Under the pieces are notes generated by a model that was given only the letters and a program-made list of their open reading frames with translations, did no database searches and was not told the origin of the DNA. Shown here piece by piece: positions 12,101-22,989 of a stretch of 64,000 bases of DNA (the first letter of the stretch is position 1; every line of letters begins with the position of its first letter). This stretch comes from Lumbricus terrestris. Taxonomy: Eukaryota; Annelida; Clitellata; Crassiclitellata; Lumbricidae. The stretch is taken from NCBI GenBank assembly GCA_949752735.1, contig OX457042.1, forward strand, positions 27,100,900 to 27,164,899, written 5' to 3'. A program made the translations under genes and the position numbers.

Positions 12101-14818
12101 AATTGGAATTCCAAGTCTGAGTTGCATAAAACTGGGAAGTCCAGGTTAGAGAATTTTTTTATTCCCCAGCTGATGTCACAACCATCACTCTCCAATTTCT
12201 TCCCCAATATTTATAACATAGACCTTCCTTCAATCTTTCAATGCAGCTACCTACTTCTACACTCTGATTTTTTTTCATACTATTATTTTATAAATCATGG
12301 ATTCAACTCAGGACATTTTCGTTTCACAAGGACTTTATGAATATCACATATAAGGGCAAACCAGCCAATCTGTCTGTGTTCAAAATACTTGCTTTGTAAC
12401 CTGCAGAATGGATCTGTCGGCTTTGCTTCAAGCCTCATTCTTGTAAGCTCTTGAGAAGCATTCAATTAATTGCGTTGTCACGTTGAATTGTCTCTGATTG
12501 CTTCTCCAGAAGTCGTCTTGCATAAATCAGCGATTGACTTTCACTGACAGTATACTTACTTATTGATTCTCAAAAGGATGTGGCTAATCAATAGGAGAAA
12601 TGCAAATTCATGCGGCCATATACTCGACTCATACATGGCTTAATGCTGAGCATAGATTACAACAATGTGGTGCACACCAGAGAATTCTATATTTCTCAAT
12701 ATTTTGATTAGACAGGAAATGATTTCAGATTTTTAGAAGGCATCAAAAAATTATGAATTCACAGCATTTTTTTTCAAACTGGGTTTAACAAGAGTTCGAT
12801 TATAGAAATCTTTTGCAATGTTTGCTCTTCTTAATATTAATTTTCTTAATATTAATATCAACCAATGCCAGAATTTGTCAAATTTTCCACAGCAGGTCAT
12901 CAGTTAAGTATTTTGTGGCTTACCAAAATTCGGACATGTATCTTGTCACACAATTTTAGCTTTGTAAATAAACTGATATATTGCATAATATAAAAACAAT
13001 AACATTATTAATTATTATTGCATTAATTAATATTAGAATAATAATAATACTAATAGAATACTACTACTACTACTACTAATAACAATAAAAATAAGGCTGT
13101 TGCCTTTTGGGGCACTTTTGCTGATCAGGAAATAGACAAATTATAAAACCTTTCGAAGACTTATTTTCTAGTAGAAAACATTGACGTCTCCTAGGGGTTA
13201 TAATTTATAGGATGCTGCAACATAACACTTGCCACAACAAGGGAACCTTCAGAAACACCAACATATGTCTGGTAGGAAAGGATGCAATGACAAACGCCAA
13301 CAAGACACTAAAATTAATAGCTTCCTTCCTAGTAGCACACAGCTCAGCTCCAACTTACCAACAACACACAATTTCACATGTAGCTCTGTCACATCAAACT
13401 CTGCCATCATGGCAGAGTTTAAACAATACCCGGCTGCAACTGTATTTAACACAGAATGTTGAACAATTAATTCCCTTATAATCATTGGTTTTCCAAATCT
13501 GTGAAATTTTCTGAACCCTATAAGTGCTCACTGCTTTATACATGCATTGCAGTCATTAAGAGGTCATTAAAACAAAACAGAAAGGAAAATGTTGTGACCA
13601 GAACTGACAAGAACTGTTAAAACAATCAATCAGGAGGTCATTAAGAGGTCATTAAAACGAAACAGAAAGGAAAAAGATGCGACCAAAACTGACAAGAACT
13701 GTTAAAACAATCAATCAGGAAGTGTAATCAGGAAACAACAATCAATTCAATGTCAACATTTCAAACTCTTCTTGCTGAAGCATGTTATAATTATACCAAT
13801 GTGCTCTGGAATCATTCTGGCTGATGGATGCAAAAACAGTCAAAAGGTTATGCCTTCACAGCACAGATTACAGTCATGCATCTCATTAATTCTCTTTTTT
13901 TCTGCATCTTCTCATCAACCTCTCCATTCTCTGGACTGGTCTGACTTGTTTGTTCCACGAGCTAGGAACACTATTGCTCAAACTCGATCCTTCATCATCA
14001 CTGGACCCTCCTTGTGGAATTCCCTTGGAATTCCATTAACTACACTCTGCATGGGATTCTCCTCTTTGGATGACTAATTACATCTCTCTCCTCTTAAGAC
14101 TTATATTTTCTCTAGGGCTATCGCACTTGGAGCGCCACTGAATGGCCACGGCTATGAGCGGTGCTATAGAAATTACTAATTACATTACAGTCATTAATTG
14201 ATAAAAAGCTTGCACATTACATTTATCAAAGTACCGGCGCTAGCAGATTAAACACAAGATAAAAGCTTGCAGATCATGCTATCACATGATGAAAGACAAC
14301 AGATGGCAAAATTTCAGATTACACATGTGACAAGATAAAAGATAGCACTTATCTATGGCAAAAGCTCAAGAATTATGCTTATCACACTATAAAAGCCTTT
14401 GCTCAGAGAAGCCAAAACATAAAACTATCATACTAAAAAAATTGCAGATTACACTTGTGACAAGATAAAAGATAGAACTTATCTATGGCAAAAGCTCAAA
14501 AATTATACTTATCACACTATAAAAGCCTTTGCTCAGAGAAGCCAAAACTTAAAAGAAACAATGAACATCATACAAACAATGCAAACAATGCACTTCATAC
14601 AAACAATGCACTTCGTACAAACCTGAATTTCCACCACCGACTTGCACACCGCTCCTGTCGTTCATCAAATGTTTTGCTGACTTGAGCCTTGTGCCTTTCG
14701 AGATGTCTGTCAGCAGTGCCGACCTCCCATGCTGCTCGGACTTAGACATCTGTGGAGGCGCCATGGCTGGTGGAGGCGGCGGCCCCGGGGGTGGGGGAGG
14801 TGGAGGTGGTCCACTCAT
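1..14818 (-). CDS. WIPF: WIPF-family (WASP/N-WASP-interacting protein) gene, 5' half; spliced
   Basis: Exons in transcription order are 14818-14623, 11424-11329, 1437-1306 and 315-1, the last continuing beyond the window. All junctions are phase 1, so the model reads through for about 245 residues. WIP proteins bind G-actin through an N-terminal WH2 domain and bind the WASP/N-WASP EVH1 domain through their C terminus, stabilising WASP and promoting actin polymerisation in the cytoplasm. Visible here: an N-terminal proline run, a WH2 core (ALLTDISKG, residues 34-42), a glycine-rich linker, then PPGLGDLFGGGMPKLR, which matches the vertebrate WIP block PPGLGGLFQAGMPKLR, then a Pro/Ser/Gly-rich stretch. 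The C-terminal WASP-binding part lies outside the window. Introns are long (about 3.2, 9.9 and 1.0 kb) and full of repeats. The vertebrate paralogue (WIPF1, 2 or 3) cannot be told. The family call is confident; the second exon is less so. Confidence 0.87.
316..1305 (-). other. WIPF intron 3
   Basis: About 1 kb, AT-rich. I see no conserved frame, RNA gene or clear mobile element. A small AT-rich imperfect inverted stretch lies near 1240-1300 next to the upstream exon's donor. Confidence 0.6.
1306..1437 (-). CDS. WIPF: WIPF exon 3: polyglycine and GLGDLFGGGMPKLR block
   Basis: The acceptor tgtgtgctgcag is followed by GRQPHA, a glycine run, then RNAPPGLGDLFGGGMPKLR and the donor AGAG|gtaatc. 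Phase 1 at both ends, 132 bp. A second in-frame acceptor 21 bp further in (catgcag) would remove seven residues. The conserved block identifies WIPF on its own. Confidence 0.88.
2535..2760 (+). mobile_element. tRNA-derived SINE, family 1
   Basis: The head GGTGGTGTAGTGGC resembles a pol III A box and the B box region reads GGTTCGAATACACC. The body (acctcgtagagaccttgagc ... gtgaaactccgaagcag ... gcgctatagcaaatgcgaga) is shared with the copies at 6.6, 18.7, 28.4, 42.1, 42.8, 43.9 and 44.3 kb. It ends in an A-rich aaaataaacaaataaac tail. Confidence 0.85.
3148..3188. repeat. (TA)n microsatellite
   Basis: About 41 bp of uninterrupted TA within WIPF intron 2. Confidence 0.95.
3462..3894. mobile_element. 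hAT-type MITE, built from CGTTTTTTA-like words
   Basis: The 8-bp direct repeat CATAAAAC at 3454-3461 and 3895-3902 flanks inverted ends CATAGTTGTAAAAAACG and CGTTTTTTACATCTATG. The interior is T-rich, with repeated cgttttttat words near both ends and unremarkable AT-rich DNA between. Eight-bp duplications are typical of hAT transposition. Confidence 0.85.
6077..6402 (-). other. Possible additional or alternative WIPF exon, Pro/Ser-rich
   Basis: Inside WIPF intron 2 an open minus frame reads VPAPRSTSTVGYSNSFSG, a His/Thr/Pro stretch, then SLREKPLG followed by ten prolines and a long serine run. A phase-1 acceptor (ccacccag or ggcggcag) and a phase-1 donor (AATG|gtatca) can be drawn, so inclusion would keep the WIPF frame. 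Against it: much of the sequence is simple trinucleotide repeat, the polypyrimidine tract is weak, and vertebrate WIP has no such block before GLGDLF. Edges are approximate. Confidence 0.3.
6632..6833 (+). mobile_element. tRNA-derived SINE, family 1
   Basis: A perfect B box GGTTCGAATCC lies at 6672-6682 and is followed by the family body (ccacctcaagccgccgtg, agttcttctgagtaca, cttgaaggggcactataaca). The A-box part is degraded. Confidence 0.82.
7255..7500 (-). mobile_element. LINE 3'-end fragment with ATGA-type tail
   Basis: The minus frame RAFSVVGPVVWSSLRPGTLP resembles the usual C-terminal GPxxWNSLP motif of LINE ORF2. It is followed by a 3' UTR shared with the 37.0-kb fragment (gcgctatatgagtttt) and an atgaatgaatcc tail. 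Confidence 0.65.
8866..9075 (+). mobile_element. tRNA-derived SINE, family 2
   Basis: The head gggtggttagcgcaatgaca is A-box-like and gatgtggaatcgcttcctgc sits in the B-box region. The 3' part (catggctgccaacggtttaa ttcgactcctgtgataactt) resembles the copy at 56.5 kb, which shows it is a repeat. Confidence 0.65.
11329..11424 (-). CDS. WIPF: WIPF candidate exon 2 (glycine/proline linker)
   Basis: The acceptor ttattacag is followed by a 32-codon open frame beginning GKGGGGPGAGIRPVMPP, containing GRSAGRGPPPAG, and ending at CCG|gtagag. Both edges are phase 1, so inclusion or skipping keeps the frame. A shorter alternative ends at CAG|gttgtg (lower edge 11374) and is also phase 1. Linker sequence is poorly conserved in the family, so support comes from composition, splice consensus and phase only. 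Confidence 0.6.
11742..11926 (+). mobile_element. hAT-type MITE, family B, in WIPF intron 1
   Basis: Target-site duplication GTTTGGCT at 11734-11741 and 11927-11934 is perfect. The ends CAGGGCTGTTTTTAA and TTAAAAAAGTCCTC are degraded inverted repeats. The interior (aactgcacaactcc, catccatggtaaattacttc, actgcacattttgtgtacaa) is shared with 24.4 and 60.1 kb. Confidence 0.88.
13552..13722. repeat. Two-copy tandem repeat, period 85 bp
   Basis: aagaggtcattaaaac begins at 13558 and 13643; both copies run through acagaaaggaaaa and tgacaagaactgttaaaaca atcaatcagga with few differences. In WIPF intron 1. Confidence 0.85.
13880..14190 (+). mobile_element. LINE 3'-end fragment
   Basis: The plus frame reads DLFVPRARNTIAQTRSFIIT GPSLWNSL, the C-terminal end of a non-LTR ORF2. 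The 3' UTR (gagcgccactgaatggccac, gagcggtgctatagaaatta) and an attacattacag tail follow. Confidence 0.75.
14314..14555. repeat. Two-copy tandem repeat, period 130 bp
   Basis: tgacaagataaaagatag occurs at 14328 and 14458, followed in both by cttatctatggcaaaagctc and atcacactataaaagccttt gctcagagaagccaaaac. It lies just beyond the WIPF exon 1 donor. Confidence 0.9.
14623..14818 (-). CDS. WIPF: WIPF exon 1: start codon, polyproline and WH2 domain
   Basis: ATG is at 14818-14816 and encodes MSG followed by runs of eight and five prolines. The WH2 helix and motif follow (SEQHGRSALLTDISKG, residues 27-42), then TRLKSAKHLMNDRSG, as in vertebrate WIP. The exon ends after GGGNS plus one base at a CAG|gtttgt donor (phase 1). 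This is the canonical WIP N-terminus, so the start is secure. A T-rich acceptor is not needed because this exon holds the initiator; any 5' UTR lies above 14818. Confidence 0.92.
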
Positions 14819-17800
14819 CGTGGGGGATTCAAGAACTCAATTGACAGGCAACCTGAAAAAATCAACAACACCAAAACAGAATTACATCAACAGTTAAGGG
14901 CATTCCATTAAAAGCAACGCACAATAGTTGTCCATCCATCGCATTGTAGTGCAGTCGTGTCTCTGAATCGCTGAGTGGCACTCTTAATAAATGTTCGATT
15001 ACAATTAAACAACGCATTTGTTTCTCATTTCCTACATTTCGACTAATCAACAAATGTCCTCACGCGAATAGTTAGAGGTCGAACGAACACGAATCAAATT
15101 CAACAGCTAACGTGCAACCAGAATAGCTAAATGAGATCTGCGTCTACAGAATTGATTTAGTAATTTGGATTAACTCAGAAGCAACCATTGATTGATGCCC
15201 AGCATTTTAAAAAGATAGATCCTGTTTAAATTTGTAGTTAAGTTTGTTTCGCCACGTGCACTTGACGACTTAAACTTCGTTGCAATCAGTCACCACCTGA
15301 TTGAATTTTGTTTCAATCGGCAATTTTGGTTAACTCTCCATGAAAATATTTACGTGGGTGACCCTCCCCCAGCGAAATCTCCATCCTTCAGGGCCTCCAT
15401 TTGTAGCCACTGCATTCCTATTTTCGAAATTTGCAGCTGCAGTAAAAAAAGAATTGAATTGAAAATTTTGAATTGAATTGTGCAAAATAAATTTAAACAT
15501 TAGACTATGCTAAATTCCATGAGACCTGAATTAATAAGACCACATCCATACAGAAAGATCAATCAACTCACAAATAGCAGAACTGATCACCACTTCAATT
15601 ATATACTGAATTGATGTTTCATTGCCAAACTCCTGTAAATTAGTTATAACATTTTCAGTAAACAAGAGGCAACAGAAACAGACAGTTTGTCTTTTGAAGT
15701 TCACTTGATCTTTGAGAATTTTTAAATATCTAACTAATATACAGAATAAAAATAACAGTAAGTAACCACATGAATGCCACAGGATATAAGAATTTTTTGA
15801 ATCATCCATGATCAATGTTTGAACTTTAGGGATCTCCACATAATAAATCAAATCAGAGTTCAGCATGTGATAATTGATCATGCTCTAAAAGTTGACTTCA
15901 TTTTGAGGTCAACCCAAATCTCTGAAACCTGAATCCCCAAAAATTCTGAAAATACAAAACACCCAATTTCCCAAAAACAGTTTTATAATAGAAAGCTGCT
16001 TGCACCCCGAACACTATTAAAAGTTAAATTGAATATACAATTATACATATGGCATAAAGGACCTATTAAGTGTTGTTGAATGTTGATAATAGAGTTGTGT
16101 CTAAAAATCATTAGGTTTCGTGAAAACTGATTTCGGGGTCAGTTCAAAAAATTTTCTCGGGTATTCGGGCCGTCTCCCCTTTGTTATTGGAACTGCAGCT
16201 TAAACCATTACAATTACTACATATTTGAAATCGTCAAAACAACAAATCACACCATCACATTTTATATAAGTACTAGGACAGCAGATCATTCCTGTATGGG
16301 CTTATATCAAATGAAATCTGGGCAAAAATTTTCTCTCAAGCTTGATCTAGCAACCAGCACTCATTTCTGGAATCCAACTGTTCCTCAGATTTAGAAAGTC
16401 TGGACATGTTCCTTCAGTAAAACTACTGTAAGCAACTTTTTCTGTCAATAGCCTGATCCTCTGGATTGACTATGTTGTGTTTCACATGTCATCAGCTGAT
16501 GCCCACCATATTCAATAAATACCCCTGCTCTATTATGTTGTATATTATATGATCATTAGCAATCAACCAGGAACAAATCATATACATTTTCATTTCTAAA
16601 ATTCGTTGGTCCAATTTCAAATGCTTCACTTGCCATTAACGCTCACTTCTTCGTTGAGTAGTTTAAACGTAGACTCCTCTTAACATTTATTCACAGCCCA
16701 TCTGACAGCTCAGGTGCCCAAATTGATCACAATCACAAATATTTATTATATGAAAGTGCGTATATATATAATATCTGAAAAGTGGTCCAACTACGTCAAA
16801 CAATTACATTCACATAAATTTAAGCTTTTAATATTTCGTCTAATCGAACAATTCCGAAGATTGTGCGCTCGTATCATGATGTTATTATTCGTTATCCAAT
16901 TGGAACAAAATAGACTGCTTATCGCAACGGAAAGATTGTAAACTCTTTAAACAAAATTAGGTTAATTATCTATTTAAATGGCGTAATATGGCCAGAATGT
17001 AAGTGCCCCTGCGACGCCTCCATCCACCGTTTAAGACATCGCAAGAAAATAGCAAGGGCGTATACATTGCTGCATGAAATTAGAGCAACTTAAGTTCTCA
17101 GTACCTTTGTAGGTTACGATCGCATTTGTAAGGCCAATTTAAACAATAACTTCTTTTTAAGTGACCTATCGTCAAGTCTTAGTCTATGCGAAACTTTAAC
17201 TAGTGAATGACGGACGATTTAGGCATTTTGCAGTGATTTTCTTCTCGCACAGTCCACTATACACAAAATGGCGAATCAGCACTGAAACGAGCAATTAGCT
17301 TCCTTGTTGCCATTTCTTTAGCGCTATCTTGCTGTGCTCAATAATGATATTTTCGTTTTATTGACAAACTAACCGATCACCATTACACGACAGTTTAACA
17401 AGCGCAAGAGAGCAGCGGATAAATTTTAAAGGGTTCTAAACGATTTTGAACAGCATTCCTGTCATGAAGTTCTTATTGTTCTTAGTTCTTACTGAGAAGT
17501 TCAAATGGACGAGTACTGTCATGGGGCGCAGATTGCAATTGCCAGTATTCTGCCTACACACAGTAATTACAAATGTTTGCTATTTATACTGTGGCCTATC
17601 ACAGAAGAACTTACGAAGAACATGAGTTTTCAAAATTTTGGCAGTAAATTTAGTTTGACCAAGGTTGGAGCAAAATGATCAGATCGCAAAATCCGAATTT
17701 CTTCAAAGCCTAAGAATGCAATTAAGTCGCATGCATTATCTTTGAAATGAGCAAAATTATTGTATAATTATATCAAAGTATTGCGCAGTGACTACTACCA

Positions 17801-18148
17801 CAGAACAGATAAAGCGTAGCTTTTATCTATTCTGTGCTACTACACAGGTCACCAGCATTCAATCTATTCAGTGCTTCTGGGTTTTTTGGGTGTCGCGTTT
17901 CTGAGGGAGTGTAGGCCTACATGTGAAAAACGGAAATATAAAAATCTGGTAGCAATTTGCTAAATTCTGGTTTCTGAAATCTCAGGACTTTTTAGTAATC
18001 ATTTTGTTTATTTTGTTCTACGGGCAATACTGTTAGTGGACATTTTTATTGGGGAATGTCATTCCGCTAGGTGGACCTCCCCCCACCGAGAGATGCCTAG
18101 ATTAAACACTGCCACGCCACTGTAATTATAGGCCTATTACCATAGAGC

Positions 18149-18240
18149 AGTGCTGTCCAATCTTTTTGGCACCACAGGCTGCAGAAGCAATAATTCTTTA
18201 AGCCGAGGACTGCAACAATAAACTCAAAAGCAACAACTAA
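18149..18240 (+). mobile_element. hAT-type element end fragment
   Basis: CAGTGCTGTCCAATCTTTTT followed by ggcaccacaggctgcagaag is a hAT-like left end. The matching inverted end type (aaaaaggctggacagcactg) occurs at about 27503-27522 in a boule intron, but the flanking octamers (ccatagag, gattaaca) differ, so they are two separate fragments. Confidence 0.55.
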
Positions 18241-18730
18241 AATTCATTGATAATAATATTATTAGTGGTATTGAAATGCATTATGAATTAATTATTATAT
18301 AAACTGAATAATAATAATGCAAAATGGTATACATACATATGCCATGTTTTACATGCCAAATAATGGTTCAGCATAAAATAAGCATAGGGTGCATATGCAC
18401 GGCACAGCGTTTATCCCTGCCATGCACGCAGTTCGCTTTTCAGTTCATTGCCCAGCCACAGATGAAATGGCTGACCCAACTCATTTTGTCGCCCAGCTGC
18501 TGTTTTGCTCCACTTTATGACGAAGTTGGATTTCCATCCTTCTGCTCTGGCTATATACATGTATGAGCCAGAGTCTTTGGTCTAAAGAGCAGTCATGTCG
18601 TGGGTCGAGAAAGAGTTCAAGACATAGCCATTCGTAGGCTCTGAGAACTCTGCTCGATAATTTCCTTCCATCTTCAGGGCTAGAACTGGATTATTGATAG
18701 GAACTGTCGCAACTTGCAGTCACCTATGCT

Positions 18731-18835
18731 TGTGGGGCGCAGTGGTATAGTGGATATGTTCGTTGCCTTGCAGGTTCGAATTCACCTCAAGCCACCTCGT
18801 AGGGACCTTGGGGAAGTCCTTCATACCTCTAGTTG
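18731..18835 (+). mobile_element. tRNA-derived SINE, family 1, 3'-truncated
   Basis: The head gggcgcagtggtatagtgga and the B box ggttcgaattc are present, then the family body as far as the gaagtccttcat segment, after which similarity stops. Confidence 0.75.
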
Positions 18836-19129
18836 CCTGTCCGGTTAGCTTACAGAACTGGTCATCATTGTCTATTAGCAAATGCAGCTGGAGCAAGGCC
18901 ACATGTAGGTAAATCACAGGATTACGTAGACATAACAGTATGACAGAACAGTATTTTGCCACAATACAACCTTGTAGCAGAAGTGAATGAAGGTACATGG
19001 TGACACTAGCTCATTGTTCAAGGGTTCACCTTTATAGCACAGCTCACTATTTTTTTTAGAGCATAGGTTGCATCTCACTGGTTTAGCAAAGTCCATCCAC
19101 TACACATTAATGGCTGGGCACCATTTAAA

Positions 19130-19795
19130 ATGGGCAGCAGTGAAGAACTTAAACCCAATCAATTCCTTGAAAATGACCAGGGACGAGGTCATACAATTCA
19201 CCTTCAAGCAACGCAAAACCCTGTTCTCTCAAGTCTCTTCACTGATTAAAAGTCCCTCAGTGCATCCATTGCAAAATTGAATCCCTAACCTACAAACTTC
19301 TCAGCAATCCTACATTCGTCAACTATTCACCATCCGGCGTCCCGGTCTACTCGCTCATAATCATATCTTTCTCTCTCGGCCTCTAGTATCATCCTCTCTG
19401 AAATTCTGCAACCGCTCCTTAGTCTTTGCTGCACCAGACCTTTGGAACGGACTCCCAATAGACCTCTGCCTGTTCGCTCATCCTCCATCTACCCAATCTC
19501 CCTCCAAATTCAACCTCTCCTCTGCGTGCACTCTCCTCTGCAACCGAACTCTTCAAACTATCCTATCCAGATTCTAATCAGGTTCCACCCAACTACCACC
19601 ATCACCAACAACCACCGTAGCACTACACTCTCCTCTCGGCTTGACCTCCCGATTCTGACCTGGCACTGGAAAAAGGCAGCTCTGGCCGTTGTAGACTTGA
19701 TTTGATATAGCACCGGTGAATAAGCTGGTCTTTTGATGTGGTTTATGTGGGTGCTAAGAAATTATTGAAGATTTACATTACATTACAACAAGGCT
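19130..19795 (+). mobile_element. LINE 3'-end fragment with frameshifts
   Basis: Broken plus frames encode FCNRSLVFAAPDLWNGLPID, the LINE C-terminal WNGLP motif. The end is atatagcaccggtgaataag and a tttacattacattacaac tail, as in other L2-like fragments here. Confidence 0.7.
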
Positions 19796-19813
19796 GAAAC
19801 CTTGCACTATGAC

Positions 19814-19958
19814 CAGTGCTTAAAGTGTAAAAAAGAAGTGCCTGGACTCCCCTCATCTGTTCAGGTGTGCTGGCCAAATAAGTGGCAGGACGGCAAAGAG
19901 ATTTGAAAATAAGTGCCTGGATGCCATCTATGACCGTCCTGCCACACTTTAAGCCCTG
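19814..19958 (+). mobile_element. hAT-type MITE, family A
   Basis: Flanks ACTATGAC and AGTATGAC (7 of 8). Ends CAGTGCTTAAAGTG and CACTTTAAGCCCTG. The interior contains aagtgcctggactcccc and aagtggcaggacggc, shared with 32.4, 45.4, 50.0 and 63.3 kb. Confidence 0.85.
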
Positions 19959-22947
19959 AGTATGACACATAACAAGATCAGTTTACAAATCCAGTGCTTT
20001 AGTCAACAATATTATTTCGTGCTGATAGTTGTGACAAGTACATTCCTAGAAAAGTTTATAGTTCCCATATTACAGTAGTGTAAAACCAATAAGTACATCG
20101 TGCTACAAGCAGACAAAAACTGAATCAAGGTTCGCTAAAAAATTGAGATATTGACACAAATGCATATAACGAACACGCTTAATTTAACTAAAATGCACAT
20201 ATAATCTTCAATAACTTTTTAAAATGTGTTTTCTAACCAAGTTTGTCTTTTGAAGTATTCTACTGGCCATTTTGTGGATAAATTCAAAAATCAGCCACTC
20301 TCCGGAATTAAAGCATCAACAACCACAGTTAACTTAGGAGAAACAAGTATGTACACATTACCTGGCAGCAATGAACAGTCATGCTAACCCATACAAAAGT
20401 ACACCGATACAAGACCCAGTATGACTGAACTGAAAAGCAGAATCAGTTACCAGTACATGGAAACTGGTACAAAGAGATATTTTAAGAATATTACAATTAT
20501 TATATCATTATGAAGGAAAATAGGTTAGATGTAAAGTCTGAGAAAATTAGGACTCATCACAGTTCTTGGAAGTCCATTAAAAATGGTTCCATATTATTAT
20601 TTTAATAGACACCGTCAAATAAACCAACTATAGGAGCGAAGGCAAACGAACAGACAGAAGAACCTTACATTCAATTTCTGTGTTGCCTAAACACTGAATG
20701 CCAACACCTGCAGCAAACAGGATTTCATTGCAGGTTCAGCAAACTATGAATCGAACTGTGGAAACCAGCAATTATCAGTAAACTAAGCATACCAGTATCA
20801 CATGATGACCAAATGGCCAACCGGATAATGAAAATCTAGCAGACTCAATACACCAAACAGGGTTTACCTACTTTTCAGACACAATTGCATAAATTGATAA
20901 TCAGTCAAAGTAACTCTTCAACCAACAATCAATAGAAAAGCTATTTCAACAATGACACCTAACAACCTTACTCTCATCACCTAATATACGGGTGGATACA
21001 AAAGGTATACAAAACCACAGACATAAGCAAATCTCTCAAGTGACCAACTCAGATGGGGACCATAGTCAGATTGGCCTCTGTTTTCCACCTTGATTTAACA
21101 TCGCTAGAAACAGCGTACTGAAAAAGGTATAGTGTTTATGACAGAATTTCTTCGATGTGGCTTCATGAACAAATTACAAAGTGCTCAAAAGAGTTCAGTC
21201 AATCTGTGCACAAACTTGACTAGTTTAAAAGCATAGACAATTGCAACATTGCAGCAATTAAACATGTAGAATACTTCAAACAAGAGAAAAAAAGAGAGTG
21301 AGCACAATTTTATGACATAACAAGATGCAATCAAGAAAAAAATTGTGCTGAATAAATTTAAAAGCAGAGTGCTTTGCAACTTCCAATATTAACAAAACAG
21401 CTGCCAGTGAATAATCGTAAACGTGCTGCATGTGCTGTGTTCAATCATACTTCATACACACATTTCCAGGGACGAAACTTCTCACTAATATTTAACAAGA
21501 GCAAGGGCAAACCATGACAGTGACCCTCATCCAAATCACTTAAAAACCACATCAACTTCAGCACGAAAACACAAGGCACCAAGTTCCTTTTTCACATAAA
21601 GCTAGTATGACGGACAATCAGTTGCATAAAGCTATTCAGTGCACTAGATAGCCGAGATGCAGCTAAATGTTTCTGAAAATGCAAGCATGAGAATTCGAAA
21701 GTGCATGACCGTTTTCTGACATTAGCTTTATCAACTTAACTAAAATAAGAAACCATCTGTACACAATAACTAGGGAGTATTTACATGCTTATCATAATAT
21801 CTCTCAAGACTTCCTTTCGTGTCAAACTTATCTATACATATATTTCTGCTCATTAGATGCTTTTTTTATTATTACATTTCACAGTTAATCATGTACAAAC
21901 AAAAGCAGCATTCAAAACCTTTTCAAGTGCTGCATACAATATAATGAGTCAAGTGTCAACCTGATGAAGGAAGCAGCTTAAAGCCAGGCAGTGCAGACAA
22001 GCAAGTACTTTACCCTTAAGTCAATAAAAGTAATCACTCAAGACAAGTGCAGTAAACTTTCAAATTATTAAGAAGCTTTCATATTTAGAGTTTGAGAGAA
22101 AATCAATACATAAAAAATTACATCACAACCATGGCTTAAATGACTTTCATTAACTGGCATTGTCTGACGTAACCTACAGCCAGAAAAAGTTAGCAGCAAG
22201 AATGAACATCAGTTAATCTAGGATTGACTTAATTTCATATGCACCACAAGGCAAGACTATATCAAGAAGAAAAGGCATATTATGATTACTCAGAACACAT
22301 GTACAAAAAAATTAATACTGACAATGGTGTGAACGAGAAACGACTGCTTATTGCAACGGCAATCATAATGCTTGAGATGTAAACAAAAACCGAAAAAAAA
22401 ATAACTAGAAAACCTTGAGGTTACAGAAATGCAGACCATTTGATAACAGAGTGTAACAGCTACAGATTATTACTCAAAATTCTATTCTCAAAAAACACGT
22501 TATCAAACCGAAGATGTTATTAAGTTAAATAAAAAATGTCATTAATTGTAGACCAGACCGGCGATAAAGACAATTAAGTCAAAAACAGTCTGTCACATAC
22601 TTGCATGGCATAAAAGTCTAAAAATACGCTTGTCAAATAACTGGTGCAAAACATATAAATATTAATATATACAAAAATGTTTTAAAAGAAGCAGATGCTG
22701 AGAGAGTGCAGCCACTCCTCTGTTTACATAGTAGGCCACGAAAAGGTCAGTCCACGTGTCATGACATGTCAGGTGCTCGTTGACTCCGCGTCTTAACGAC
22801 AATTCCTTTGCTATATGCTAGCAGCAATGTATTCAAGTTTAATTCTTTTTGGATCAGTAGTGAAACTGATTACGGTCTCTTGTGAACAAACACACACTCC
22901 GAAGTTTTCTGCTTTTCTACGACACACGAGTCTTGCAGCTAGCAGCG

Positions 22948-22989
22948 TCAGCACAGTGCAGCACTTGGGTAGTGAGCTCCATAATAATA
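22948..22989 (-). CDS. BOLL: boule exon 11: terminal coding exon
   Basis: Strong acceptor gttttctgtttgacttgcag; YYYGAHYPSAALC then TGA, phase 0. The Tyr-rich ending suits the family, but only 13 codons support it; the exact C-terminus is therefore tentative. Confidence 0.6.
   Translation of the reverse strand, partial: YYYGAHYPSAALC

Larger units (their letters stand above)
14819..22947. other. Intergenic region between WIPF 5' end and boule 3' end
   Basis: The left part contains WIPF upstream DNA; a CAAAATGGCG (YY1-like) word is at 17267-17276. LINE (19.1-19.8 kb), SINE (18.7 kb) and hAT pieces (18.15, 19.8 kb) are present. From about 19.96 to 22.95 kb no repeats or frames are seen; the DNA is AT-rich and is plausibly boule 3' UTR and downstream sequence, with minus-strand AATAAA complements (tttatt) such as near 21865. 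The poly(A) site was not determined. Confidence 0.5.
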